A stretch of DNA of 64,000 bases from Austropuccinia psidii. Its lineage: Eukaryota > Basidiomycota > Pucciniomycetes > Pucciniales > Sphaerophragmiaceae. Below, piece by piece: positions 54,949-64,000 of this stretch (its first letter is position 1; each line of letters begins with the position of its first letter). Below the pieces are notes generated by a model. That model was not told where the DNA came from, searched no databases, and saw only the letters and a program-made list of their open reading frames with translations. Position numbers and translations under genes: made by a program. The stretch is taken from the NCBI GenBank assembly GCA_023105745.1, contig JALGQZ010000005.1, positions 63,044,019 through 63,108,018 on the forward strand, in the 5' to 3' direction.

Positions 54949-57431
54949 ATGACAACCCCCCGCTATTCCTCAATTCATATATGCATGTGTCAACACTGCT
55001 CAGCCCAAATACACTCTTCCGCTGAGGGTGATAGGCAGGGAGTTGCCTTCACACCTTTCCAATATAAACAGCACAGTAAAAAGCTCAAATCAACCATTGC
55101 ACCCAAATCTCTTCCAAACATGCCTACTTCTGCATCAGGATCTGAGTGCCCGCAAATTATATTGGATCAAATATTCCCAGCTGATTATTCAAAATTGACC
55201 CAAAGCACTTTCTTCACTCCAGTGCGTCTCAATTCAACTGCACAGAAGCCATACAGTGGCTGTCAAAACCTTCCCACATAAGACCTTGGAATGATAATAT
55301 CTGCCATTCTATCATTAAGGTATAATATACCCCGCAGGTCTTCATGCATTCTCAACCCTGCCCTGAACCTGCTGATCAAGTCCAGTCTCTCAAGCTCAGG
55401 TGGTCCCCCCACTCCTGCATTCCATATACCTCAAGAACTCAGTACCATATTTGAACATCTCCAATTGGTGCCAGTGATTCAAAACTATATATGTTGTCCT
55501 CAATTTTGCTTTCTTAATGGCCTTACTGAATCTGTCACAACTGACCAACCCCACTGTCTCATTCAGGAAATCACTTTTGTAACTTTTGCACTATTCACAA
55601 AGCTCAAATTGAAGAAATTGGTCCTCAATTGCACTACATGTGCTCATACCAAAATCATAAATCAACCATTGCAAAATGGATTTTGGCATCCCCAAAACAA
55701 AGACAAGAAATGTTTTCTGAGTATGGAGTGTGATATTCAATTTTGGAAGACCTTCCGTATCGGGATGCAACCAGAGTGGTTAATCTTGACATAATGCATA
55801 ATTTAATACTTGGTATTTTGAAGGATCATGCAGCTTTCAAATTGTGCATTCCAGAGTCCAAATCAAAAATTTACTTCAGGTCCCGCAGGAAATCCAATGA
55901 CACCAACACTTCAGACTCTGATTCAATGACCTCCAAAAGCTCTTTGGATAAAATCACATTGAGAGAGGCCTGCTCCCTGAGAAGAGACACAGCAAAAATA
56001 ATAAATGAGTCACTCCCCACTACTTCCACCCAAAAAAACAACCTTTCAATGCCCACCCCTCACACACAACGTCCATCTAGGGGTTCTGTGGAGATTCCTT
56101 CATTTGATGTGGCTTACAACACCACTTCTGAACTCCCCTCTCAATTGGATATCAGTGCACTGAGTGATCATCAGATCAAGGGTGAGGCTCTGGAGCATCT
56201 CCGACAAATCATATCTAATACCATAATTCCCTCGTCATGGACAAGAGTACCCCGCAAAATGGGTTCCCCCTCTAATGGTAGCTTGAAAGCAGCTGAATGG
56301 GATCTCTTATACAAGGTCTATATTTCATTTTTAATGCTCAGTAAACAGATGTCGTTAGATGAACACAACACACAAAGAAACATGGGTCAATCAGAAGAGC
56401 TTGCAAATGAACTAACCAAGAATACATTCCATTTGATTAGTGCTATCAACATTGCCACAAGCTGGACTGTTTCAACGGATGATGAAAATGCATTTTTGGA
56501 ACATTGGAAAAAATTCTGCCTTTCCAATCAACACCTGTTTCCAAAACAGAAAAGTAAACCAAATCATCATTTTGCTGATAATATTCCCAAACTCTTCCAA
56601 CGTTGGGGCGCATCTCAATCCTCAGCCACATGGGGTTATGAGCGCTTGATTGGAGTATTTGCAACAATTCCAACAAATAACAAAATATGTACGTCAACTA
56701 ATAAGATCAATATATTCACATTGATTAAACACATGAAATTAATAAGACTAATTTCTTGCAACTCTGAATAGATGATTTAGAGAAAACCTTACTTCAACAT
56801 ATCTGTTGATGTTCCAACCTTTCTGTTCTCCTAAAGTCCCCATCCGTCCAATGTGAAATAAAACAACTTTTTGAATTACAGCCGCCTACCCCTTCCATCA
56901 ACAAAAACATAACAAACCATCCCGCCATGACCAAGAAAATTATGATTGCCTGGTTGAGTACTTACAGAATTTTCATTCCACAAGAGAAATAGTTGAATGG
57001 ATCAGCTTAGACACTACCATACAGTCCACAAGTCATCCCACTTCAAGGATTGTCTCACCTTGGTATTTTCGAGTTTCAAACATTAATATTGGGAACCAAA
57101 TTTTTTCAACTTAATCCAAAAATGCCAGCAACAGTGTGATATGTTTTCTGAGGGGCAACACACAAAGTTTTGGTGTTATTAATAGCCTTTTCAAGTCTCT
57201 GAGCCAGCTTGCAAGCTGAACAATAACTTTCCAATATTAAAAACTTTGAAGTTTGATGTGAATTTCTTACCAGATTGGCCGCATCTCAATATTTATAAAG
57301 CTGTGGGTTTTGATTATGGAAAATTGATTATATCTGAAGAAGAAATAAAAGGTAACTGTGGATTATATGATAACAAAGCTATGTCATGTGGACTTCTTGT
57401 AATGATAAAACCATTCTTTCATGATATTTAG
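54949..57431 (+). pseudogene. Tnp2/Plavaka-like transposase, deletion derivative
   Basis: The start (MTTPRYSSIHICMCQHC) matches copy 1. A TAA at about 55279 interrupts it early. About 660 bp are deleted at 55556: the sequence passes directly from TTDQPHC to the HSGNHF block, removing the region with the putative catalytic Asp and GPKEP. The 3' part is still open from 55743 (EDLPYRDATRVVNLDIMH) to the intron donor and keeps the Ser codon where copy 1 has a stop. After the intron a TGA follows LLQHIC near 56810, and the last exon is degenerate up to 57431. Internal deletion with intact ends is the usual form of non-autonomous CACTA elements. Confidence 0.88.
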
Positions 57432-58128
57432 TCTACAAACATGCACATCTCTCACATTCATTAGCAATTTTGCTAGTGAAATAACTGCCTCAAAATTTGG
57501 TGACAGAGACCAGCCAAAGTGACAAGCAAAGCCCATTATTTCACATTGCCACAAAGAAATAACTATTTTGACATTGGGTACAGTGTGAATAATCCAATTT
57601 CAATGATCAAATATCCCACACACTCACCTATCACAGCATCCAAAATGTCCAACTGCACCATCATCATGTTGGAAGGGGAATTGGCCTATACGCACCCGCC
57701 CCTGCATGGGCACACACACAAGCACCTGCCCCCATGCCTGCACCCCCACACGCACACGCCAATGCAACCGCACCGCACCCGCGGTATTGTGCGGTGGGCT
57801 CTACCAGTGTCATCTGCAAAATGACAATCCTGCGGAGGCGGAGTCCTTTCATGGATGACCTGGTGAGGTGAAACCCCCCCTCTACATCAAGACTGGCTGA
57901 AGGACCTCTTGGATGTGTGCGTGTGGAAAAAGGTGGGTCTTGTGTAATTTTTACCAACTTTTGGATGGATGAGGGAGGATCAGGTGGTGAGGAATCTCAG
58001 TTGAAGGCACAGGGGAACCAATATTGGTGGATGTCACAGGATTTTGTGTAAGAGTGTGATGTGTGCTTGACGTTTGCTTGATTTTTGCTTGACGTTTGCT
58101 TGAATTTTATCCTGCTTGACGTTTGCTT
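57432..58128. other. Subterminal region of copy 2
   Basis: This is non-coding DNA matching 14048-14689 of copy 1. It has a CACACGCAC-type low-complexity tract (57690-57790) and GCTTGACGT/GCTTGATTT repeats at 58068-58128. Confidence 0.75.
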
Positions 58129-58174
58129 GACATGAAGTCAATTGCCAATGATTGACGCAAGATTCACCCTGGTG
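58129..58174 (-). repeat. Terminal inverted repeat, copy 2
   Basis: Reversed, it starts CACCAGGGTGAATCTTGCG and differs from the copy 1 ends mostly by CpG to TpG or CpA changes (for example TCGTCGGCGA against TCATTGGCAA). Confidence 0.9.
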
Positions 58175-58492
58175 TTACATCTTGTGAGATATTTGCAATT
58201 TCATCTAGAGTGCAATTGTGGTTGCATCTGCAGTTTACTGCATGCTCTAGTTCTCCTGGTATTTCTGTAAGTAGTTTGTGATTCCTCATCTGAATGTTCA
58301 TTTGAGGATCAATGACTTTAAGTGTTTTAGACTGTCTGAGACACCACTCATATGGATCTTTATCCACAGAGTATTTGTCATTTCCAAATGACATGGTCTT
58401 CTGCCAAACCCAAGAACCATTTCTGTAATTTTGGATGATTTGACTCTTCCACCATTGTAAGGTGTGGATATGAAACTTTGATTAAAAATCAA
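58175..58492 (-). pseudogene. gag: Ty3/Gypsy gag fragment
   Basis: Two minus-strand frames (58492-58390 and 58394-58175) together read like the start of a chromovirus-type Gag: GRVKSSKITEMVLGFGRRP, then DKDPYEWCLRQSKTLKV and LLTEIPGELEHAV. A frameshift near 58390 separates them. The frame runs straight into the end of the CACTA-like element, so copy 2 inserted into this gag, and the rest should lie left of the window. The family assignment is from general resemblance only. Confidence 0.5.
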
Positions 58493-60248
58493 GTACTTTT
58501 CCTGTCCTCAAAATTTGTATAAGGTAAAAAATCAATTAAAAATAGTAAGAAATATTATTTTTAAGAGAAAACACGCCAATTTTAATGTTTATAACTTTAT
58601 TAGTATAAAACAATAATATTATAAAAATTTATTGTTTTACCAACAATAAAAACGTATCCAAAAGATACTCTACAAGAGATATTTTAAGGCTACAAAAGAA
58701 ATTTCTTCTACAGAAATTTCAATTGGAATTAATTGAGCAAAGAACTGCAAGCAATTAATTAAAGAGAAAAGTCTTTAGAAGGAATATTAAAGAGAAAACA
58801 CGCCCAAAAGTGACCAGAGTGAATTTGGAAACAAAGTGACAAAGCTAACAGTGATGAAAGATGCTTTAATTCACTTTTGGGGTGGTTCAGGGGTAAAAAT
58901 GATTATAATGATTTTTTCACGTGGTTTAAAGGTTCAAAATGATTTCAAAAAGGTGGTTGGAACCTTTTATTGATTGGTTTAACAGTGTTTAAACTAATTA
59001 ATAAAAGGAAAAGATTCTAACGTGAAGAGAAAAGTGGGGCAAAGAAGACATTCTTTTATAGCCATCAATTTTCTTACTCCAAAAGTAAAACTTACTCTTG
59101 TCAGTCGTGAAAAACAGTCTTACAACAGAAAATCCAATTATGGAATCATTGAACCGTGGTTTGGACCAAAAAAGGGCTGGTTCAAGCCATTTTTAGCCAT
59201 TTTAGACCCTTAAATCAGCCATTACTATAGCAATACCTGGTCTAGAGCGTTCAAAACACATCAGAATGTGTGTAAGAGGCGTAGAAACCAGTTAAAACTG
59301 TTTTTGCTAAGTTTGTTTTATCTTAAGGGTAGTTTTACCCTCTTGGTAACAGCTAAAACTACCCCAGTTGGTATCAAAACCTCATCATCAATTGAGTTCA
59401 CAGACCCTGTAACTCAATTCCAGGCCAAAAGTGATGAACTTTTGTGTGAATTTCGACATCCCACGCCTGTCAGCAAGGATTTTGGGGGTCTGGCTCCCCC
59501 TTAGAGCTAGAGTTCCTTTTCCCCCCCAATTTTAATATTTCCAATTTATTTTTTCCTTTAATTCCTCATCATGTATTATACTTATAATTTACATATGTAA
59601 TTCAATTGAATTGTACAGTACAATACAGCAATAATTGACACCTCATATGTAAATCAAAGTTCACTTATGTAATACACGCGCACATTTTGACATTTCAATT
59701 GAATTCAATTGAAAATACTTCAATTCCCTATAGCTTCTAAACTAAACACAACACCTCAATTTTAACACAAAAATTGATGGTTAACACCACATGTGGTGTT
59801 AATTAAATTAGAGTTTTGATGATTTTCACCTTTTGTATTGAAAATACTAAAAACTTAATTTAAGCTTATTTAGAGTTGAGTTACAAAAATTTCACTCAGA
59901 GGTGACCCCACCTAATTTTTTATGAGGAATCAAATGGTGAAATAATTTTTATATGTTTATTTATTGGATAAAAAGTTATAATAATTTTTATTTAACTTTT
60001 TTCCAAATTTATTTAATTTTTTACAATTTTATTAAAAATTCATTTTTACTTAATTTTTTTTAAGTATAAATGTAATTTTACAATTTCAAAATTTAATGTA
60101 ATTTTATTTTTAAATGGTAATTAAATTTTTAATTTTATATTTATATTTTGATTTTTATTTTATAAATAAATTTATTTTATTTATATTTATATGTTAATTT
60201 TGTATTTTGTGGTCTTTTGGGTATATGAAATTACCTCTAACACTCACA
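58493..60248 (-). other. AT-rich region, probable LTR and leader of the older Gypsy element
   Basis: On the minus strand, TGTGAGTGTTAG begins at 60248 right after a polypurine tract, as an LTR should. The other LTR end is not resolved: no convincing CA plus primer site was found between here and the gag fragment. The stretch holds AT-rich DNA, a short frame at 59268-59504 of unclear meaning and no clear gene. Confidence 0.5.
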
Positions 60249-60260
60249 TTCCCTCCCCCT
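60249..60260 (-). other. Polypurine tract of the older Gypsy element
   Basis: The minus strand reads AGGGGGAGGGAA directly before TGTGAG and 12 bp after the pol stop codon at 60272. Confidence 0.75.
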
Positions 60261-60271
60261 AAAAAAGAATA

Positions 60272-63200
60272 TTACTTTGTAATATTAGTATTTCTAGTGT
60301 GTCTGAATCTCCTGAGGAGTTTGGTAGCTTCTGGTATATCTTTTTCCTCTAACCATTCATCTTCACAAGCTGGGTCACTGTACCTAACAAGGTATTCCCT
60401 CACTTTCTTGGTTCTTAATTTTCTTTCTTTAAGAACTTTGGTAATTTTCTTAGTACCAGATGTCTCAATAGGAGGTATAGCTTGGGGAACTTTATTCCTC
60501 AAGGGAAATTTCTCAGCATCACCAGATTTATATAGCTTCACCAAGCTCACTGGAAATGTAGTATTCTTATTACTAAGTTCTTCAGATAATTCTACTTCAA
60601 CAGCATTTTCCCCATGGAGGGCTTTGATGACAAAAGGTCCTGCAAAGGAGTCTTTGAGCTTTTTACATCCTTTGATGTTATTGAAGTTTGTAGTGGATAC
60701 TAGTACTAAATCCCCTACCTTGAAATCTGGAGTGGCATGAGATTTGTCCCATTTATCCTTAGCATATGCAAATGAGTCTTCCATGCACCTTACTGCATGC
60801 TTTCTGGCTCTGTCTAGCATTCCTTTGAAGCTGGAAGCTGTAGGATGTATTTCAACCAAATCTTTCCTTAAAGAATCCTGGGGTAATTTGTGATTCCATC
60901 CTTTTTCCAAAATAGCAGGAGTCTCATTGGTACTGGCATGAATGGAAGTTTTGTATGCCAGTTCCAGTGCGGGTAGAAGAGTACACCAATCATGGGTGAA
61001 ACCATCACTATCTTTAAGTTCAAGGACATATGCACAAACTCTTCTCACCATATCTTCTAAGGTTTGAATAATTCTTTCAGCCAGGCCATCAGTTTGTGGG
61101 TGGTAGGCTGTGGAGAAGGATAATTTTGTCCCAAATAGCTTGTGAAGATTTGTCCACAGTGCTGAGGTGAATTTAGGATCTCTGTCACTAATGATATTTT
61201 TAAATATTCCAGTCCATGATACTACTCTATTCCATATAAGAAGAGCTGTATCCATGGCTGTATCATCTTTGTGACATGGAAAAAAGATTGGAGTTTTACT
61301 AAATCTGTCCACAATTACTAGGCAAGCATTGTAACTCCTGTCACCTCCTGGTGGTAGGCCAGTTACCCAATCCATATGGACAATTTCCCAAGGTCTGCTG
61401 GGTTCTTGGATTTTGATCATATTTCCAAGTCTTTTGCCAGTGGATTTATTTGCTTTTTGACATCTGTCACAGGTTTTGCAATACTCTGCAACATCTTTTT
61501 GCCACATTGGCCACCATATGCAGGTCTTTACTTTCTCTCTTGTTCTGTCTTCAGACAGATGTCCTGAAAAGGGGCTATCATGGCATTCATTCAGTACAAG
61601 ATTGATTAATGACCTGTCTACAACTGTCATGACACATGTGTGCTTGGTTCTGTGGTAAATTATACCATCCAGTAGGTGAAATCTTCCTTCATCATAAGAT
61701 TTTTTCCATACTTCATCCAAGGCATGTATTGGAGAGTTGTCTTTACAGTCTTTGTTAAGTAATTGGCATAAGATGCTACAATTCCTATCTTGAGTGTAAC
61801 TATTCCTGACTTCTTCAAAGAAGGTGGTGTTCAAGTCTGTAACACTTATTCCTTCTATTGGGATTTGTGGTGAAGATTCTTCTGGCACATAAGCAGGATT
61901 ATCAATATTATTTGGTAATGGCCATCTGCTGAGTCCATCTGCATTCTTATGAATATTCCCGTCCTTATGAACAATAGTCATATTGCCTCTGTATTCCTGT
62001 ATGGCTATTTGCCATCTAAGCATATGTCTGTTGGGTGTTTTCATGTTTAAAAGTGATTTGACAGCTGTACAATCTGTTATCACTTCAAAAACACATCCCT
62101 CCAATAAGTAGTTCAATTTTTCCAAGGCTCAGACAAGGCATAGACATTCCATTTGACTTGCTCCATATCCGGCTTCAGTTGGTTTGATCTGCCTGGATAT
62201 GAAACATATGGGTCCTTCTACAGGTTTATCATTTATGATCTGAACTTGGTTAAGTGCAGCACCCAGCCCATCCCCTGATGCATCAATATACAATTTAAAA
62301 GGCAATTTAAAGTCTGGCATCAGTAAGAGTGGAGCAGTGGTCAAGGCTTCTCTTAGAGACTCAAAAGCTTTGACTCTGTCAACAGTCATTTCAAATACTG
62401 TGTCTTTGTCACACAATTTATAAAGTGGTCTTGCTATGGATGCAAAATCCTTAATGTGTTGCCTGTAATATCCTGCAAAACCTAAGAATGACTGAATTTC
62501 CTTCTTATTCTGAGGAATGGGTTTTAGCAATACTGCTGCAACTTTGTTTTTTCAATTCCAAGGGACAAACCAGATACAACATGTCCTAGTGCTTTAAGTT
62601 CTTTAAATCCAAAATGACATTTCTTCAAGGAGATTTTCATGTTTACTGATTGAATTTTTGTCAAAACTCTGGAGAATCTGTACATGTGCTCCTCCCAAGT
62701 TTTGGAACAGACAATAATGTAATCAATGTCAATGATTAACCATCCCTCTGAGAGTTCTTCAGGGAAGATTTCATTCATCATTCTTTGGAAGTGTGAAGGT
62801 GAATTTTTGATACCAGAGGGCATTCTCAAGTATCAATACACTCCACAATGAACAATAATTCTCAAGTATTTTCTTGCTCTTGGTGTTACCACACTTTGGT
62901 GGAAACCTTTAAGGGCATCCATAGTGGATATAAACACTGCTTGAGATATTTGAGTGAGGGAAATTTGGATTTTTGGTATTGGGTATCTGTCTGGAACAGT
63001 GTAAGTGTTCAGAGCTCTAAAGTCCCCAACCATTCTAGATTTTCCATTATGCCAGGCCACTATGACTGGTGTAGTTATTTCTACTTCTTCATTTTGGCCT
63101 ACTTTTCTTATTACACCAAGGTCCAGAAGTTCTTTGATATGAATTTCTAGAGCTTCTCTTGATTTTGGACTTGCTGGATATGCAGGTCTTCTTAAGAGTG

Positions 63201-63946
63201 GTGGATAAGGTCTCTCAATGTTAAGAATGATGTCAACTTCATGACCAATAATTGCCCCTAGAGGCTCTTTGTCTGAAGCAAATGCTCCTCTGTGGTCATA
63301 CAAAAGGGAAGAAAGTTCATTTTCTTGTTTATCAGTTAGATGAAGGCTTATTTCAGCCTCATTTAACTGTTCAGACTTGAATTTCTCTAACTCTAAGTTG
63401 AATGGTGATACTTTGTTTACTGTAATTTGCTTTTTAAATGGTAAAAAGGCAAATTTTTGGGGCTTATTGTCTCCAATAGTAAAGTATCTGTCTTTGTTGT
63501 TATGCAAATATATCCCATACATGATTAAATAGTCATTTCCCAATATAAAATGGGTACTAGAGCAATTTTCCATAACAACAAAATTCAACTGTGATTCTTA
63601 AATTCCCATTTATGTGTGGGAATATGACATTGGTCTCAAACATTCCTAATGCTTTCATTGGATTACTTGCACTATTAAATTTTATACCATCAAATGGTAA
63701 CAATTGGTCTTCAAAATTTGGTACACAAGTCTTAAGAAAAGATTTTCCAACACAAGAGCAGAAGGCTCCTGGGTCAAGCAAAGGTTTGGTGGGTTTGTTG
63801 TCAATCACCACTTCTGTTATACAGGAGTTACCAGCTGTATAACCTTTCCCTCTGTTTGGTTTGGTTTTCATGAGTTGTGCATCTTGAACTTTTGATAAGT
63901 CAAGTTGACCATTGCTCAATTGGGGCAAGTGGGAATAAGATTCCAT
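60272..63946 (-). pseudogene. pol: Ty3/Gypsy Pol, decayed: protease, RT, RNase H, integrase, chromodomain
   Basis: Order on the minus strand: a protease-like block (LLDPGAFCSCVG; 63946-63557), RT (63588-62524), RNase H (62530-61900), H2C2 finger ([21 protein letters not shown]), integrase core ([28 protein letters not shown]) and a C-terminal chromodomain-like tail ([21 protein letters not shown]). Lesions are one extra T in a T run near 63572, TGA at 62830-62832, one A missing in an A run near 62555 and TGA at 62129-62131. The RT active site reads DIDY instead of YIDD. Integrase and the tail are intact in one 617-codon frame (62125-60272). The element is inactive. The gag side lies beyond 64000. 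Confidence 0.92.
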
Positions 63947-64000
63947 GATGTCAAAAGTGGAATTGATATTTTCTATATCTTTTGAAGATTCAGAAAATAT

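Larger units (their letters stand above)
52331..58174. mobile_element. CACTA-like giant transposon copy 2, right piece
   Basis: This continues the piece at 1-3368 after the LTR retrotransposon. It holds the 5' part of gene B, the divergent promoter, a deleted transposase and the right end with subterminal repeats and the terminal repeat 58129-58174 (reversed: CACCAGGGTGAATC). TTA follows the end and should be one half of the target duplication; the other half is outside the window. Confidence 0.88.

Noticed and set aside
59369..59380. TGGTATCAAAAC on the plus strand, similar to a Copia primer-binding site
   Set aside because: No LTR end directly precedes it and no Copia gag follows; too little to call an element.

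Overview
The window reads as intergenic, transposon-filled DNA of a basidiomycete, most likely a rust fungus (Pucciniales). The evidence is the AT-rich composition, the short GT..AG introns, a Plavaka/Tnp2-type CACTA transposase, a Tet-like 2OG-Fe(II) oxygenase of the kind expanded in rusts, and rust-style Ty3/Gypsy pol genes. An Austropuccinia-like genome would fit, but the species is an inference. I see no ordinary housekeeping gene.

The layout is a nest of insertions. (1) The oldest layer is a decayed Ty3/Gypsy element on the minus strand at 58175-64000. (2) A giant CACTA-like DNA transposon (copy 2) sits in its gag; its right end is at 58174 and its left end lies outside the window. Its pieces are 1-3368 and 52331-58174. 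(3) A 20.9-kb Ty3/Gypsy LTR retrotransposon on the minus strand is inserted in a cargo gene of copy 2, with a 4-bp GTAT duplication and about 2-kb LTRs at 3369-5358 and 50338-52330. (4) A second, complete copy of the CACTA-like transposon (copy 1, 14002-42033, 46-bp terminal inverted repeats, AAA duplication) is inserted in that retrotransposon, in opposite orientation to copy 2. (5) A 7.5-kb non-autonomous hAT-like element (22950-30442, 8-bp duplication CTAGTCCG) full of AATTAATTAA satellite is inserted in the SNF2 gene of copy 1.

Copy 1 shows the whole gene set of the DNA transposon: a Tnp2-like transposase (minus, 14690-17835), a conserved unknown protein B (plus, 18796-20857), a SNF2 helicase (minus, 21197-31097, split by the hAT element), a proline-rich protein with a perfect Zn2Cys6 cluster (plus, 34138-35501), a TET/JBP-like dioxygenase (minus, 36766-38029) and a four-exon unknown protein F (minus, 38606-40847). 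A palindrome with CGG/CCG half-sites recurs between these genes, mostly 360-500 bp upstream of a start codon. It is a possible target of the element's own Zn2Cys6 protein. An oxygenase that may act on modified bases beside a SNF2 remodeller resembles the pairing in kinetoplastid JBP2.

The retrotransposon has an intact Gag-protease ORF, a second ORF that duplicates the C-terminal domain of the first, and an intact RT-RNase H-integrase ORF lying about 8.3 kb downstream in the uninterrupted element. The gap holds the most striking signal in the window: about 26 copies of a 29-nt motif (8749-13556). On the transcribed strand the motif folds as a compact H-type pseudoknot, and both stems vary in a compensated way between copies while the loops stay constant.
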